Assembly: GCA_028673005.1 (NCBI GenBank)
Contig: CM054120.1
Span: 61,688,057 to 61,752,056, forward strand
DNA from: Tanypteryx hageni
Lineage: Eukaryota; Arthropoda; Insecta; Odonata; Petaluridae
Length of the DNA stretch: 64,000 bases
Direction: 5' to 3'
The notes below the pieces were generated by a model, which saw nothing but the letters and a program-made list of their open reading frames with translations, was not told where the DNA came from and searched no databases. A program made the translations under genes and the position numbers. Positions within the stretch are counted from its first letter, which is position 1. Each line of letters opens with the position of its first letter. Below are positions 12,426 through 25,600 of this stretch, in pieces.

Positions 12426-14229
12426 GGGGGGAATTATGAGGGGGCAGACCGACGATTGTCTTTATTTAGGCGAGGTTAAAGGACGGATGAGGTGAGAAAA
12501 AGTGGTACAAATTTATTCATTGATTGATATGATATTTATTTAGGGCCAGATTGTCACTAAAGAAGTCCCATTTCCACCTACCGCTCCTCGTGATACATAT
12601 TACATAATGTATTGACAATGAACAAGTAATACAAGTATTAGAAAAGATGTAATTTTGTATGATAAAATTAGGACTGTTGATTAATGAAATCCATAAAAAA
12701 AGCGGAATGAAGAAATAAACCTGCCCTTGAAAATGGGGGTTAAAATCCGGCGAAATCTACTGCGAGTCAGTAAAGACATCGATATATGATATATAAAACA
12801 AAAGGCAAAATAAATAAATAAATGAAAATGATATAGTTAATGGAACGATTATAAACAATGCATATTGAATATTGATAAAAATAAACATGCAAAAAGACAA
12901 TATAAATAGATAATTATAAAAAGCAAGAAAAAGTCAATAAGAACAAATTAAACAGTAAGCTCTGTTATTTTCAAAATCGAGACTAAGAAAATTGAAGCAT
13001 TAAGCGTATTTGACTGTTCTTCAGAAAATATTAAAGAAATATATAACAGCGGTGTGAATCTTTAACGAAAGATCTTGAGATAAATCTCGGTACGCTCTAT
13101 ATACATAGTCAAAATGGGAAATAATTAAGCAATTTACTAGACTTTTTTTAGAGAAATCCGCTTACAGCTACTTCAATTTCTAAGGTAATTAAAAGATGAG
13201 TTTACTGTCCTATACACATTTAAACCCTCCCTATGGACTCCAGTGGAGAGTTTGTATACTCTTATGAACCAAAGAGCTATGCTGGAGAAAGATAATTCTC
13301 CTTGTAGGACCACCCAAGCCGTCAAAGTCTTACTAAAGAAGCAGTCTTGGTGTTTCATGGTACAGGTGGAGAATAAGAGAATGAGTGAGGAGCTTTGTGA
13401 ATGAAACTTGTCAAGAGTCTTGTAGAATCCCATGTCATGGGACTTTTAATAGGTAGCGTATTAGATGATAGAAACACCTATGCTCGCCGAATGTCGTGCA
13501 ATAAAGAGCGAAAGGAATACAAGGAAGGGGAGAGGAGAAATAGCCGCCGACAATGGTAGACCCGACAAAGCATTGACACCACGGATTATACGCAAATAGG
13601 GATTGAGGATCCTCGGCGCTTAGGGATAATCGAGGAAAAAGGATGATTTTTTTGACGAGGATTTTGCAGAGAGTAAATTATAGAGTAGGAGAGAGGTGAG
13701 GGAAGACAGAAAGGAAAGGAGATGGCAGAATAAAGTGCGATTATGGAGGTGGAAACGAAGGGGTGGAGAAGGACAAGGTAATGCGGTGACATGATAGGCA
13801 AAATAAGAAAAGGAATCAATGAAGGTGAGTGGTCCCATGAAAAAACAAGTAGAGGTCCATAAGTAAGATAAAGTAAATACAATACAATCGCTCCTACCTA
13901 TCGTTTTCCGATTCACTAGAATTCATTTACGGCAACGTATTTCTTCTCAAACCTGAAGAGATTTCATAATAAATCAATCAAATCATCCCACCCTTTGTCT
14001 CTCATCTTACAAATATTTTAATCCGTTATGTAACGATACGCATTAGACACACGTGCCACCTCGGACACATGGGCGATTTTACTTGGTACACGTAAGCTTG
14101 TATTTTCTTTACAAAATATGAAGTTTCTTAGAGGAAGATTTAACTAGTGGCACGTGAAAAAAATCCCGATGGTTCATATGACTTTCTTGGCACACGTATC
14201 AAAAATCATTTGCCATCCGCGCATTACAC
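12426..14229. other. No recognisable gene
   Basis: The interval is AT-rich with only short frames. A minus-strand frame at 13433-13173 recalls fragments seen in repeats but has no domain I can name. Nothing else is supported. Confidence 0.4.
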
Positions 14230-14476
14230 CAGTGGCCAGCAACCTTTTTTATTGGCGAGTCAATTAATGGTTTTGGGGAAATGCGATGGGTCAATTAAAA
14301 ATTTTGAATAAATAAAATATAAAACCTGAATGTTTATGTAAGCTATATTTAGCAATTTTATTAACCTTTTATTTTTAAAACGTTAACTCTCCTGAACAAT
14401 GTTTACGTTTTTGGGTCTCCCAAATCGTGATGGCGGGTCACACATTGACCTGCGGGTCATAGGCTGCCGACCACTG
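14230..14476. mobile_element. hAT-type MITE, 247 bp
   Basis: The left end is CAGTGGCCAGCAACC. The right end, reverse-complemented, is CAGTGGTCGGCAGCC. Flanks CATTACAC and CATTAGAG fit a diverged 8-bp target duplication. The interior is AT-rich and non-coding. Confidence 0.8.
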
Positions 14477-16681
14477 CATTAGAGGAAGTGTAATTGACTT
14501 TGAATCCGGTTCACCATGACCATGTGCTGACATCGATATACGTACAACAGCAGCAAAGGTTGTATGTATGCGTGTGGAGATCCATGGCTTTTCCATACTC
14601 GAACATAAATTTCGGAATTATGAACCTATTTAACTTTACCTCAAACAAACCATTCCTCAAGAGTAACGAACGCACGATGCTGGTATCTATTTTGGTTGTC
14701 CTAAAAAAACGGAATTGATGGAATAATCTTATTGAAATATTATCGGATAAATCTTTTTATTAGGGAGCATAAAAGATTAAAAAATTACAATCCCCCTAAT
14801 CCTCATCAAGTATTAATATTCTTTAAGATTTCCGGATAACATTTCAACACTAATTCCTTGATCAAATTCTTTAGAGCAATAAATAACATTACCCCTGATC
14901 AAAAACGGACCACATCTTGCGTTCTTTTAAATGATCGTTTCTAGTTATATTTTCGGCGATTTTGTTTCACTGACCGTCTGACGGAAATCTATTACTTACA
15001 CCATTGTAAGTTTCTGACGAAAGGTAAATAACCTAACACCACTGATATAGTCAACTTAACGAAAAGGTACTTTTCCATGTTTCCTATTACTATCGAACCA
15101 CAGAAACTGATGACATCTAAAAGAATGAAGAAAATTACTAATTATTCCCCAATTCTACAAAGATCAGTAAGAGGGACTGAAAGGGAGACGCAAGGGTTTC
15201 GAGATGAGAGTCGCCTTTTACTATCTCTGAGAAAGAATAGGATGGGTCTGTAGGAGAGAATCAGACTGATGGAGGAGAGGCATTCACATAGAGAAGACTA
15301 TTCTCAATATGTGGTAGTTAAGTAAGAGAGAATTACCTAAATCGGACAGCGAAAAAGTTATAGATAGGGCGAATGAGAGAGGTGGTGTGAAAGGACGAAG
15401 ATTTGAAAAGACAGGTTTGGAAAAAACGATAGCTTGAGTGTGAAGTATGCGAATAGGAAGAAGAAATATATGGCAGCCAAGAAGTTAGGTATTGGAAAAT
15501 TTACTGTTTGCTTTCCCACTTTTTTACTTTTTCATGTATGCAGTACATTGAGAAAGTATTATAATCGTGAAAAAATTCAACTTCAAGATTATGATGGAAA
15601 CAAACGTTTTAATGTCCCTGAGTATGCACATTAAAGTTGTTACCCGCCATGCCGTCTCTCTAACAGTCTGTCTGTTTGCTGTTCTAGGGCCAAAACGCGT
15701 TCAAAAAATCAAATATTTATGCGATAAATCATCTTTTGGAGGCCAATTTTTGATAAACATTATATTCCACAAAAATTAAGGATGGTTTAATCTCGGCGAT
15801 ATTTAGAAAATTTTAATTTATTAAAAAATTGCATCAGAAAATTTGATTAAAATCATCTCAATTGTAGATTCTAATATCACATATAATAAATACTACGTAA
15901 GCCATTTATCTCCAAATGTTCACTCTTTGGCGTCCAATGACATTACAACGCACGCTAAGCTACCTAAGCTAAGCCCTATCTCGTCATGCCTCCGCAGCGA
16001 TCTACTCTAAATCTTGCTACAGATTGAACGGTTAAACTAAATCGAATCGTCTACTATATATTTTAAAGAATTTTTTTGGATGTTGGTTGTTTGTGTTTGT
16101 TTGTTCATAGGACTCCTCCTAAACGATAAAAGCTTGAACAACCAAATTTTATACGATTCTTCATTACATCCCCACTTAGTTAATGGGCAATGTTTGGCCA
16201 ACCTAACTCTTTTTATGCGGTTATTTTTGAACTCAATGTTCAATTTCAATTGGCCATAATATTAGCATGGGTTTCTGTGCAAGCCAGTAAAAAGATGCTA
16301 TTTAAAGTACTTAAAATAAGAAACGAACTCGAGACAAATACTGTTACATAGAAAAACAATGGAGTTGCTTATATTTTTAAGCAGAGTTAAAACCGTGCCG
16401 ATTTAGCTCAAATAACTGGTTTTAATAACATAAAAAGGATTATTATTCCTCTTTTCAACAATGCCAAATGCAAAAAACTGTGATGACAATCATAGTTAGA
16501 GGGATCTCGTATATGTTACGATAGATTACATCCAATAAAACAAAGTTTCAGAAATAGCATAAAGACCGCGTAGCCATTACGACCAGCAGGCATTGATTCA
16601 GATCACAGCCTTCTAATAGTTGAGTTGCGTCTCAGGTAAGCTATAAAGAGATCCATGATAGGGGGAAATCGACAGTTTTAA
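14477..16681. other. No recognisable gene
   Basis: AT-rich DNA with short frames only. At 15434-15779 two overlapping frames show no domain. Nothing else is supported. Confidence 0.4.
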
Positions 16682-17294
16682 CCCTGAACAACTAAAATCT
16701 ATTTTTATTTATTTTAAATGAGCTATGTTAAAAACCTTGTAGCTGATAATCTCCAAGTCACTCCTGAACACAATCAGAACATTTTTTTGGCACGTGTGAG
16801 ACAAATTGGCAGTTTACATTTAGCACAAATGTTTCTCTTTCGTTTTAGATAGCAGATGGAACCGTAAACCCTTTTTTCAAGAAGCTCCTTCTCGCCCATG
16901 CCTTCCTTGAAAGGAATGTCTAAAATAGCACATTCTCCTCCTTGCGGCACTAGAAATCCGTTAATTTCTTGCTCTTCTATGCAAGCGGGGAATAACTAAG
17001 TCCCTAGTCATTTTTTTTTTAAATTTTATGGCGTCATTTTTGTACCATTTTTGTACCACTGGTGCATTATGTAAGCACAATTACTAATGTGTAGTCAGCC
17101 TGACTCCACACAAAAATTACTATAAGCTATTTCACCAACAGCTTGCGGTACACTGATAAGATTTGAGGGCTACATTAGTCATCACTTCATTTGAAGGTAC
17201 TGACGTCACCGGAGCAATATTGTAAAATGAGTCAGAGCTATGATGCGTATTGTGTGGTGTGGAGTCATCCTGACTCCGCGTTAGTAGTTAAGGG
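16682..17294 (-). mobile_element. piggyBac-like deletion derivative
   Basis: TTAA flanks both sides (16678-16681 and 17295-17298). The left end is CCCTGAACAACTAA and the right end, reverse-complemented, is CCCTTAACTACTAA. On the minus strand at about 16790-16920 a decayed frame contains a Cys-rich CAKCKLPIC motif like the C-terminal zinc-binding tail of piggyBac transposases. The catalytic domain is absent. Confidence 0.7.
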
Positions 17295-17350
17295 TTAAAC
17301 GCTTGACGGCTGCGGAAGAAATGGCTGAAACCTGTGATCTGGAATCCATC

Positions 17351-17651
17351 CAGGGGCGGCCCACGGAATTTAGGCTCCCCGGGCGAGATGGCACTCTAGT
17401 GCCTCCCTCCGTTGATGTTGGTTGAGATATTTACAAACTGCATGTTAATTTATTCATCGTTCTGTAAAAATTAGTGATAATGAAAAATTAAAAGGAATCC
17501 CATCAACATTCTAGCCTGTTCCTCGGTGTATATTTATATCCAATATTTATTCTCCTGCAAGTAATGCGTAGATAAATGACCGGGAGAGCGCCCCCAACAC
17601 TTCGGAGCCCCGGGCAGATTCCCGGCTCGCCCGTAGCTTGGGCAGGCCCTG
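17351..17651. mobile_element. hAT-type MITE, 301 bp
   Basis: The left end is CAGGGGCGGCCCA. The right end, reverse-complemented, is CAGGGCCTGCCCA. The flanks AATCCATC (17343-17350) and AATCCACC (17652-17659) are an 8-bp target duplication with one change. Frames crossing it are not genes. Confidence 0.85.
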
Positions 17652-18029
17652 AATCCACCGTAATTCGAATGGGAAAGGCCGTCACCATCCAAAATATTCA
17701 CCACCGCCGGGCACAACAGAACAATATGCGAGGTATCGCATCCAATGGACGAGGCAAAAGTGGAGGGGGTAGCGACAGGCGAGGCAGAGTTAGAGGGAGA
17801 CCCCGAAGAAACTGGCCACGAATTTGTGACCGCAGCCCTAGGAATGCTTCGAGGCCTATAGTAAACAGTTCAAATCAGCCCGAACCGGGCGTAAAGTCGA
17901 CGAATGCAGCGTAGTATTATAGTAACGCTTACAAATCTGACATCGCAAATTTTTTGAATGGAACTTTGGAGCTCAGTTGCCACATTTTAAATAATTGAAA
18001 CAACTTATTAAACTAAAGAAGCCCAGATG

Positions 18030-18255
18030 CTGTTCAAGATTCGTTCCTAATAACTTTTGGCTCCTGAAAGGACGAAGAGCGGCACACAGAGAACAATGTT
18101 CATTAATACGCGAAAATACTTCTTTTTCCCTAGGACAATACGTGACCACAATAGATAAGTGAATAATAATTAGTTAGGAACTTGTGCGCGGCACCCCCTA
18201 CCATCCACCGTCAAGGTGACTTGCAGGGTAATATGTAGATGTAGATGTAATGAAT
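18030..18255 (+). mobile_element. LINE 3'-end fragment with GATGTA tail
   Basis: The tail GGTGACTTGCAGGGTAATAT followed by GTAGATGTAGATGTA matches the end of the inverted LINE copy at 48545-48870, which has GGTGACTTGTAGGGTATCAT then GTAGATGTAGATG. Upstream, decayed coding resembles the extreme C-terminus of a CR1-like reverse transcriptase (FFPRTI-type words). It is 5'-truncated. Confidence 0.65.
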
Positions 18256-18319
18256 GGCGCCTGGCGCTGCGAGGTAATACTTTTAGAAATAGTACTACCA
18301 ATGGTTTGCAGAACTTTAA

Positions 18320-20109
18320 CCCTTAATTAGTCGCGTGGGGTCAATATGACCCCAAGCAATGTTTTTTCTTCAATATCTAAAGAAATGTATTAACAATCTA
18401 ACTCAAACTTGTTCTACCTTCGAAACTGACATTCTAGAAGAGAAATTTGCATTTTTTGTTTTTTTATTAATTTGTTATTTTTGATATTTTTATATTTATA
18501 TATATAGTATTAATATTGTAAATAGTGAGAAAATTAAACTATTTTAATGTGCTATTTTGGTGTGTATCCATTTGTTATGTATATATGAGGTTAAAAAAGT
18601 TGCTTTTATTTTGACATCTCTCTACCTGTTGCTTTTTTCTCTATTGGTCTAGAAGGGTTAAACGCAATACAGATTATTATTATCACATCAGAAATACAAA
18701 TAATTTTCCTGATAAGCAGTATTTCATTGTTTTAACACTATTTCTCTTATGATACATTTCTACTTCACTAATTTTCACTATAGGTTGGTTACCCCTCTTC
18801 CTCCCATCTCCCCCCCATCTCCCCCCTCCAATGTACCCTTTTCCCTCTTTTCGGAATTCTCCGGGTGATTTCTTACTTCGGCCGCACACATGCAACCGTT
18901 TTCTTCCCATAGTTTTCTACCCGCAATAAAAGTCACAAACAAACGCACGTGGTCTCTCTAAAAGAAAGCTGTTTGCCGTTTATTACCGCTCACCCTTTTT
19001 AGCACGAGTTTCTCCCTTATTTTTCGGAATAAGCACGAACACGAATGAGATCGGCAATCTTCAAAGTTTTTGGATCTCCTACCGGTCGCATGGCGGTCAC
19101 GGTTGGGACGTTTTAGACCAAAATATGAAAATCCTATTTTCAATGGGGTTTCTATGGAGAAGTCCCAAGTACGTTCACACTTATAGGGGAGGACGCGGTT
19201 GGACCTCGGCACGAACCCCTTGGGTCGCTCGAGGAGGCAACTTTTGTCCCAAGCCCCATCGAGGGCAATCTTCGGTGACAGCAGAAGTGAGCTTGAATCT
19301 TTCTGCTAGTTGGGGGCAGCCATAAACTACTTCATGCTGTAGGTGGGGGCCGGAAAGCGACCGTGCCGCGACCGATGTCTAACCCACAAGTGTGAGTGAT
19401 CTCCGCAAAAATAGTCCTATCCCTCAACGCGACCTTCATGCGACAATGCAACAAAAGGTGGCGTAGATACATGCGATCAGCTCTGCGCTGCTTATAATGT
19501 TGGCAGAAGAACGAAAAGATGGCCGTTAGCTGTGTTTTTTCATTTGCTGAATGTTTTTGCCATAAATGCCTTTATTGTTTATAAACAAAACGTTCAAAAG
19601 GAAATGACAAGGCGAAATTTCTTGAAATCATTATCGAAGGAATTAATCAAGGATCCACAGATTTTGGGGTCTCAGAGTCAGATTATATCTAGGCATCTCC
19701 GAAAGCGCATATACACTCAACAGGGACTTGCGGAGGAAGGCCCAACACCGGGATCGGGACTATCAAGAGGAAGATGCGAACATTGCCCAAGAAATATAGA
19801 CAGTAAAGTGTCCACTAGAAGTGGAAATTGTGGAGCTTTTACTTACAAAGACCATATGATAATGAAGTGCATTGAATGTGGGGAGAGGGAAAGTGATTAG
19901 AAAATACAAAAAAATACTTTAATTTATTTTAATCAATGTTTATTGTAAAAACTATTAATGAATAATTGTATTATAATGTAAGATTGATTTTATTTCCAGT
20001 AAAATATAAATAAATTAATATATTATTGCTTATCTTTAGAAATCATTTTGGGGTCATATTGACCCCACGCGACTAATTACGGAACTTTTTTCACGCGACT
20101 AACTAAGGG
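18320..20109 (+). mobile_element. piggyBac-like transposon, internally deleted
   Basis: TTAA lies at 18316-18319 and 20110-20113. The termini are CCCTTAATTAGTCGCGTG and, reverse-complemented, CCCTTAGTTAGTCGCGTG. Both ends also carry the palindrome-like GGGGTCAATATGACCCC or GGGGTCATATTGACCCC, giving a strong inverted repeat of over 30 bp. One transposase fragment remains. Confidence 0.9.
19532..19900 (+). pseudogene. piggyBac transposase C-terminal fragment
   Basis: The frame starts inside the family's RNase H-like domain (FFHLLNVFAINAFIVYK, where the ...NA.ilY helix is conserved). It ends in the cysteine-rich zinc-binding tail: CEHC, then GNC, HM...CIEC. The upstream catalytic DDD region is missing, so the frame is a relic of a full-length transposase. 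The start methionine is simply the first in the frame. Confidence 0.85.
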
Positions 20110-20125
20110 TTAATACGCTTCTTAA

Positions 20126-20565
20126 CCCTAGAGTGCTAATGTTGACTGGGAAAAGCATTGATGCTATGCATTTGTAAAAATTACAACTAATTTTTTTGCG
20201 CAAGTTTTATGCATTTATTTGGAAGAAAACATTCCTAATAAAAACTATACATATATAAGAATGTTATACAATTAGTAAATGCGTTAGTCATTTGTTTTAA
20301 ATATAAATAAAATATCGGATATCATTAGCATGTATATATATATATAAAACTTGCGTTATTGCTAAGCAGTCGTATTTTTGACAACGGTCTCTATTGTAAA
20401 CGAAACGAATACTCCTCTCCGAAAAATCAGCACCGCTCAAGGACACTGCACAACGAATATTGAAGGTACTAGAGAGGATACGTCACTGCCATTCATAGAA
20501 ATGGGGAAAACCAGCAGTGTGATCAACTTAAGTCGCAATTTTTTCTACACATTAGCATTCTAGGT
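20126..20565. mobile_element. piggyBac-type MITE, 440 bp
   Basis: TTAA lies at 20122-20125 and 20566-20569. The left end is CCCTAGAGTGCTAATGT. The right end, reverse-complemented, is ACCTAGAATGCTAATGT. No transposase homology is evident inside. It lies 16 bp from the preceding piggyBac element. Confidence 0.75.
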
Positions 20566-21489
20566 TTAATGAAACTGATGAGCTGAGTGACCGAAGGAAA
20601 TAATTCGTCATCCAACCTCTCCTCAAAACGCGCGAACGTTTCTGTATCGATGGACTGGGCAGCTATAATAAATTAAATTAATCCTCCGAGATCATGAGTA
20701 TTAACAGTGTTCAATGCAGAATGAATTTCGGAAAAGGTGGTCACCAACTTCTGCGAAGGTGGCAATGAACTCGAGGAGATTGGGGAGAATCCTAGAAGTT
20801 TATCCAAATAGTTGAATCAAAATGTTCTGGGATTTTCATAATAAACGCAGACCTCAAAATTAGACATCAATAATACGAGCACAACGGGTGCGAAATGTGA
20901 CAAACTTTGGATGACTTGATATTGCATTTCCAAATTTATCCAATTCTTAATCCAACTTAAACGCCCTAGAAATAGTTGCTTCATATTTTTCGCGATTGAA
21001 ATGCAGCAAATTTAAATGAGAGTCACATTGCACACTTTTGACAACTTCCTCCCGGTTTCGGGCATGGTTAAAACCACGAATTGAAACAAAAAACATAATA
21101 TTAATTAATTAATTACACCCAAAACTAAAATTCCCCAGACTAAGTTGGTTTCACCACAAAAGAATCACAAAATTATAAAAAAGAATTGCTGCACCAACTG
21201 GCCTTAGCGAACACGTAGGTATGGAGGGTATACAAACGGGAACGAAGGGGAAGGGACGGAAGGCGCTTACCGGGATCTTGATGGCTTTTTCCGAAGTCTA
21301 TGCCTTGAAGGGTGTGTCTCCTTACGCGGTTGAACTCACTCTGTTTGCCCGCCCTCTCCTTCAGAAGGGCGTAGAAAACGAAGGCTCCTGTGGCGCCCTC
21401 AGTTGGCAACTCAAATTGGGAAATTTGGCATTCTTATAAAATGACATTACCCCTTATGTTGTATTCATTATAAGCATTATGTCAATTGT
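20566..21489. other. No recognisable gene
   Basis: Short frames near 21173-21439 on both strands overlap each other and lack domains. Nothing else is supported. Confidence 0.4.
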
Positions 21490-22260
21490 GCTAATACACG
21501 AAATTTATTTCTCTCAAGCTGACTAGATTGAGTTTGAGATGTGATATCAATGTAATTAGCAATAAAAATAACTGAAACAGGATGTTATGTGGCCAACACA
21601 TGACTTTCTCCATATCTGTAATATTTCTAAAAATTCCAAATAGGTTAGATAATAAATATTTTAAGAAACTGCGAGTAAATTTTAGACAACAAAAAACAGA
21701 AATAATCACAAACCATAACGTTCTAATATTACATATAGCCACAAAGCTCCAACAATTCAGTAAAGAAAAAGGAGCTTTACTAAGACGTAACTAGTCGTCA
21801 ATTGTTAACAATAGTCTTTGGTAGGTGGCGTGGTGGTGGCAGCTAAAAATATATATCTCTTAAACAATACATCATATGGAAAAATGTTTCAAACAAAGGT
21901 TGTAGAAAATAGAAGTTCTTACAACGTTTATTCTATTGCTTTTTTACATTTATCAAATATTAAAGCAAATATTTCAAAATAACGGATTAGTAACAAAAGT
22001 AAACACCCACTTCCGGTTGACCGATTTTTGCCAAAAAACTAATCAGGTTTTCTCAATTTTATAAAAATGTTAAATATAAAATTTCGCGTTTGCCTGATTA
22101 ATAGATTTTGAGTTAGAGCACCCACAAAAGCTATCACTTACAAACACTAACACACACAGACATCATCGAGAAAATGGTCAAAACGTGTTCGAAAAAAATC
22201 TTAAGAAAACCGGCATTAGATAAGGGCTCATTTTTGAAAAAGGTGTTTCTCCAATAATTT
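21490..22260 (+). repeat. Dispersed repeat family, copy B
   Basis: This segment matches 56440-57080 in the same orientation over most of its length. Shared words include ACATGACTTYCYCCATATCTG, TAATATTTCTAAAAATT, GTAGGTGGCGTGGTGGTGGCA, and a downstream block ending CATCGAGAAAATGGTCAAAA. The minus-strand frames it carries are repeat-derived (the conserved word FRNITDM occurs in both copies). Confidence 0.75.
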
Positions 22261-22919
22261 TAAAAAGGTTGGAAAAAATCGGATGCGAATTTCAGCTACG
22301 AAGCGGCAGTCGTCAGCAGCAACTCACCGTCAGTTGTCTCCAATAAAATCCTATTTTACCATACCTTACGCAACTACTTCTAACAAACTTGTGTTTCATG
22401 TTCTTAAGTCCTTCGGCATTTTTTTCGAACCAATCCTATCTTTCTCCTTTTTTTCCTCTTTTCGTCTCCTCCCGCTCGCCAGTATTTCCCTTTTCCTCGG
22501 GACGCGCTCCGACCCTCGAGCGACACTCCCAACCCCCAGTTTCATAGAAACACTTTCCGTCCCCCTTCCTCCGTCTCTCACCGCGCACACACGCACGCAC
22601 GCACGTACGGACACACGGAGACACGGTGACACGGACGCACGGTGAATTGCCAATGACGACGACTGATTTGTGGAAAAAAAACGCATCTGGTTTTTCTCAA
22701 ACTCTTCGCGACTATTGGAGAAACATGGTTTTAAAACAGTGAGCACTTATATAACGCGGATTTCTCTAAGGCGGACCTGTTTGCGCACACGTGACATTTT
22801 ATACCAAACACAAAACTTAATCCTAGGCGACTCGGAATCAGACGCGCACCGCATTTCACGCGAGCGTGTGAGGCGAATAAGCATGCGACCCTCGAGAACA
22901 GGTGATTATTCCTATAAGG
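22261..22919. other. No recognisable gene; pyrimidine- and CACG-rich stretch
   Basis: At 22430-22640 the plus strand is C/T-rich and then carries ACGCACGCACG- and ACACGG-type simple repeats. Overlapping frames on both strands are compositional. Confidence 0.45.
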
Positions 22920-23324
22920 CAGCGTTTTCCAACCATTATGCACCCGCGATTCCCTTATTATGGCAGCCAACCTTGTCGTAATACCTTTATCCACATCAAT
23001 ACGCCAATAAATACAAAATGTAACCTTGATTTCAAAATATTATATTTATTATATTTGCGCAAAGACTGCTTGTTCTAAATACATCCATTCTCGAAGTTAA
23101 TTAATTAATGTGTTATTTATGCCAATCTACAATCGTATTTATAAGTTGAGATGGTTGAATAAAGATTCACATTGATTATAGTGTAGCCCTGAACGATCTG
23201 CAAGAGTTTAAATTTTTTCGTAAAAGTTACAATTCACATCTTAAAATACAAAAAAATAAATATCATTGAAACTGTTTCATATATATTGATCTGTTTTAGT
23301 GACCCTCCAGGTTAAGAACCGCTG
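22920..23324. mobile_element. Probable hAT-type MITE, 405 bp
   Basis: The left end is CAGCGTTTTCCAACC. The right end, reverse-complemented, is CAGCGGTTCTTAACC. The flanking 8-mers match only partly. The interior is AT-rich and non-coding. Confidence 0.55.
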
Positions 23325-25387
23325 ACACGAGGTATTAAATCAGGGCAAACGCGGCTTCACTCAGAGCGCTCTTTTCCAAGGAAGTCATCCCAGCGTTGCG
23401 CAGGGAACTATACCATAGGTTTAAGGTTAAAAATAATAACTAGGGAAATGTTTATCCAAGATTACATAGGAAAAGGAATTGAAGATATACAGAGAAAGAC
23501 GAAGCGGCAATATTTGAAACTCAACAAAGTGAATGAGGAAGGAATATGAAAAATGGGAGCCACAGAGGAATATTCCAAAAACGTATATAGCGAGATATAA
23601 TAAAGAGTAAATCCGTAGGCGGAGAGGAAGAGAGATAGAAATTAAGGTGTTTGAAGAGGATCATGAGCAGGGATGGGAGAAAGAGGTGGGGAAAGAGGGG
23701 GGGAGAGGTGGAAAGAGGAAGAAAGAGAGGGGAAAGAGAGAAAAGATTGGGGGAAGAGGAGGGGAAAGGGGGGGTGGAAGGGTGGAGTGCCTTTTTATTT
23801 CGAGTGGACTATATGAAAAAGGAGGAGCGGGAAGTGGAGGATAAAAAAATCGTCGTGGAAAGGGTTCTAATTTTTTATATAGTACTGGGAGGAGATTTAA
23901 ATTGGCAAAGTGGATAACTTAGGTGGATTCTTGTGATGGATAAAAAATTGCGAGAGCGCGTTCCATTGGCCAAAATAAATTGATGTAAACGGGGGATCGG
24001 ATTTTCCGAGAGCCTCGGACGATTTTCATCAATTATCAAACGAAGAATTGCATTATTTTTTTAAAGGTGAAAGAGAATTCCGAGCCTATTTATTTTACGG
24101 GGATATCTTTTAATCCGCGTTATATATACATATATATTTCACGCTGTTACCGTTCGTGCTGATTAAAGGAGTGAGAATAATTAGCTAAGTCGCACATGAG
24201 CTAAATAGCCCTCATACCCAAGTTCCTCTCATTTAGATTCTTGATACCATATATAGATGGATTTACTTTTTTATTACGGTAGACTTGGTAAAGTCTTTCC
24301 TTTCTTCTAACTCGACCATAGAGATCCTTCGTGCTATGTCACGCTGAAATTAGTTATCTTTGAAATACAGGATCTTCGAAAAGGTGATAGAGATATGCTG
24401 TAAATGGGCTATAACAGGATAATTAGTACATTTTTGTTTATTTGAAATCCTCCATCCGACAAATGAAAGAATCATTAATAATTATTTTTCTGATCTTGTA
24501 ACTTTTTGAAAATGGCGACAGTGTTGGAAAAGGTTAACTGTGTACTATAGATAGCCAAATTCAAGCGCAAAACAGTTCCTACGGAGTGCAAATTTTCCGT
24601 ATTGAACGACGAATCTTCTTCTCACGACTGTATACTGTTCATTAAAAAAATTGACTGCTTACATTATAAAGAGAATTCTCGACCGCACAGCATAGTTTCT
24701 ATGGCCGTATGCGTCACTTAGCAATAGTAAATTATACATTTAGAATCTACCTAATATAGCTATAAATCCAAGCTGATGACGGCAGATTTGTAAACTAAAA
24801 TATCCGTCTAATTTTCTCGAATATTTTATGGATATTGGAGCTTCGCGGTTAATCGCCAAGACTCGAAGCAAAATATTTTATCCCAAACACGACGCGATCG
24901 TCATCACCCGCGAAAAAAATTGCTATAAATTCTCCCTCGAAAGCAAAAAATTCCAATTCATCAGGCTTATTTACGTTCAAAAATTACTTGAAAATTGCAA
25001 ATAATTCTCCGATATTTCACCCGAACGGCGTAATTAAAAAAAACGCGATCCCCTTACTTCTCATTTTTGAACGCTAATTAAACACCTAATTACGAAGAGA
25101 TAACCACGACGACAGCATATGTCCACAAACCCATCCAGGCACGCACGACGCGTGCGCCTGGGCTACGCTTCAAAATCGCGTCTAGATGACAAAGAAAATG
25201 TTTGTGTTTGTGTGTGTATACGCTCCGCGGCAATATAGCCGAGAAGGAAAACGTTTTTCCTTGTCTCTGAGAGTCTTCTATTTCATCGGACGTTAAACTA
25301 GATCGCATGCCGGTTGCGCTCCGCTATCGCCTCCCCCCTCTGCGATGAGTTGAAGTCCACTTGGATAAACACCGCAGGGTGTGGAAT
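23325..25387. other. No recognisable gene; purine-rich patch at 23.63-23.80 kb
   Basis: The only long frames run through a GGGGAAAGAGGGGGG-type purine tract at about 23625-23800. The rest is AT-rich with no coding signal. Confidence 0.45.
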
Positions 25388-25600
25388 GAAAGGTTGTTCC
25401 TGGAGTGGGTTGGGGGTGGAGGGTTGGGGAGGAGAGAGGGGATGAGGGAGGCAGGGGTTGGGGGATGGACGGGTGGGGGTGTGGAAGGGCGGGGTTTGGT
25501 GGGGTGGGGTATGGAGAAGGAGGGGAGTATGGAGTGGGGGGAGGGGTATAGAGGGGTGGGGGTATGAGGGATTGGGGAGGGAGGCGGAAAGAAAGTATGG
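25388..25600 (+). repeat. G-rich, quadruplex-prone tract
   Basis: The plus strand carries more than twenty runs of three or more G separated by short linkers, for example GGGTTGGGGGTGGAGGGTTG, over about 210 bp. The Pro-rich minus-strand frame is a consequence of this composition. Confidence 0.8.

Noticed and set aside
10523..12426. Several frames over 75 codons, Ser/Leu-rich or Arg/Glu-rich
   Set aside because: They arise from GA/CT simple repeats that are open in several registers on both strands.
13173..13433. 86-codon minus-strand frame with a faint repeat-like feel
   Set aside because: I could not tie it to a named family or to another copy in the window.
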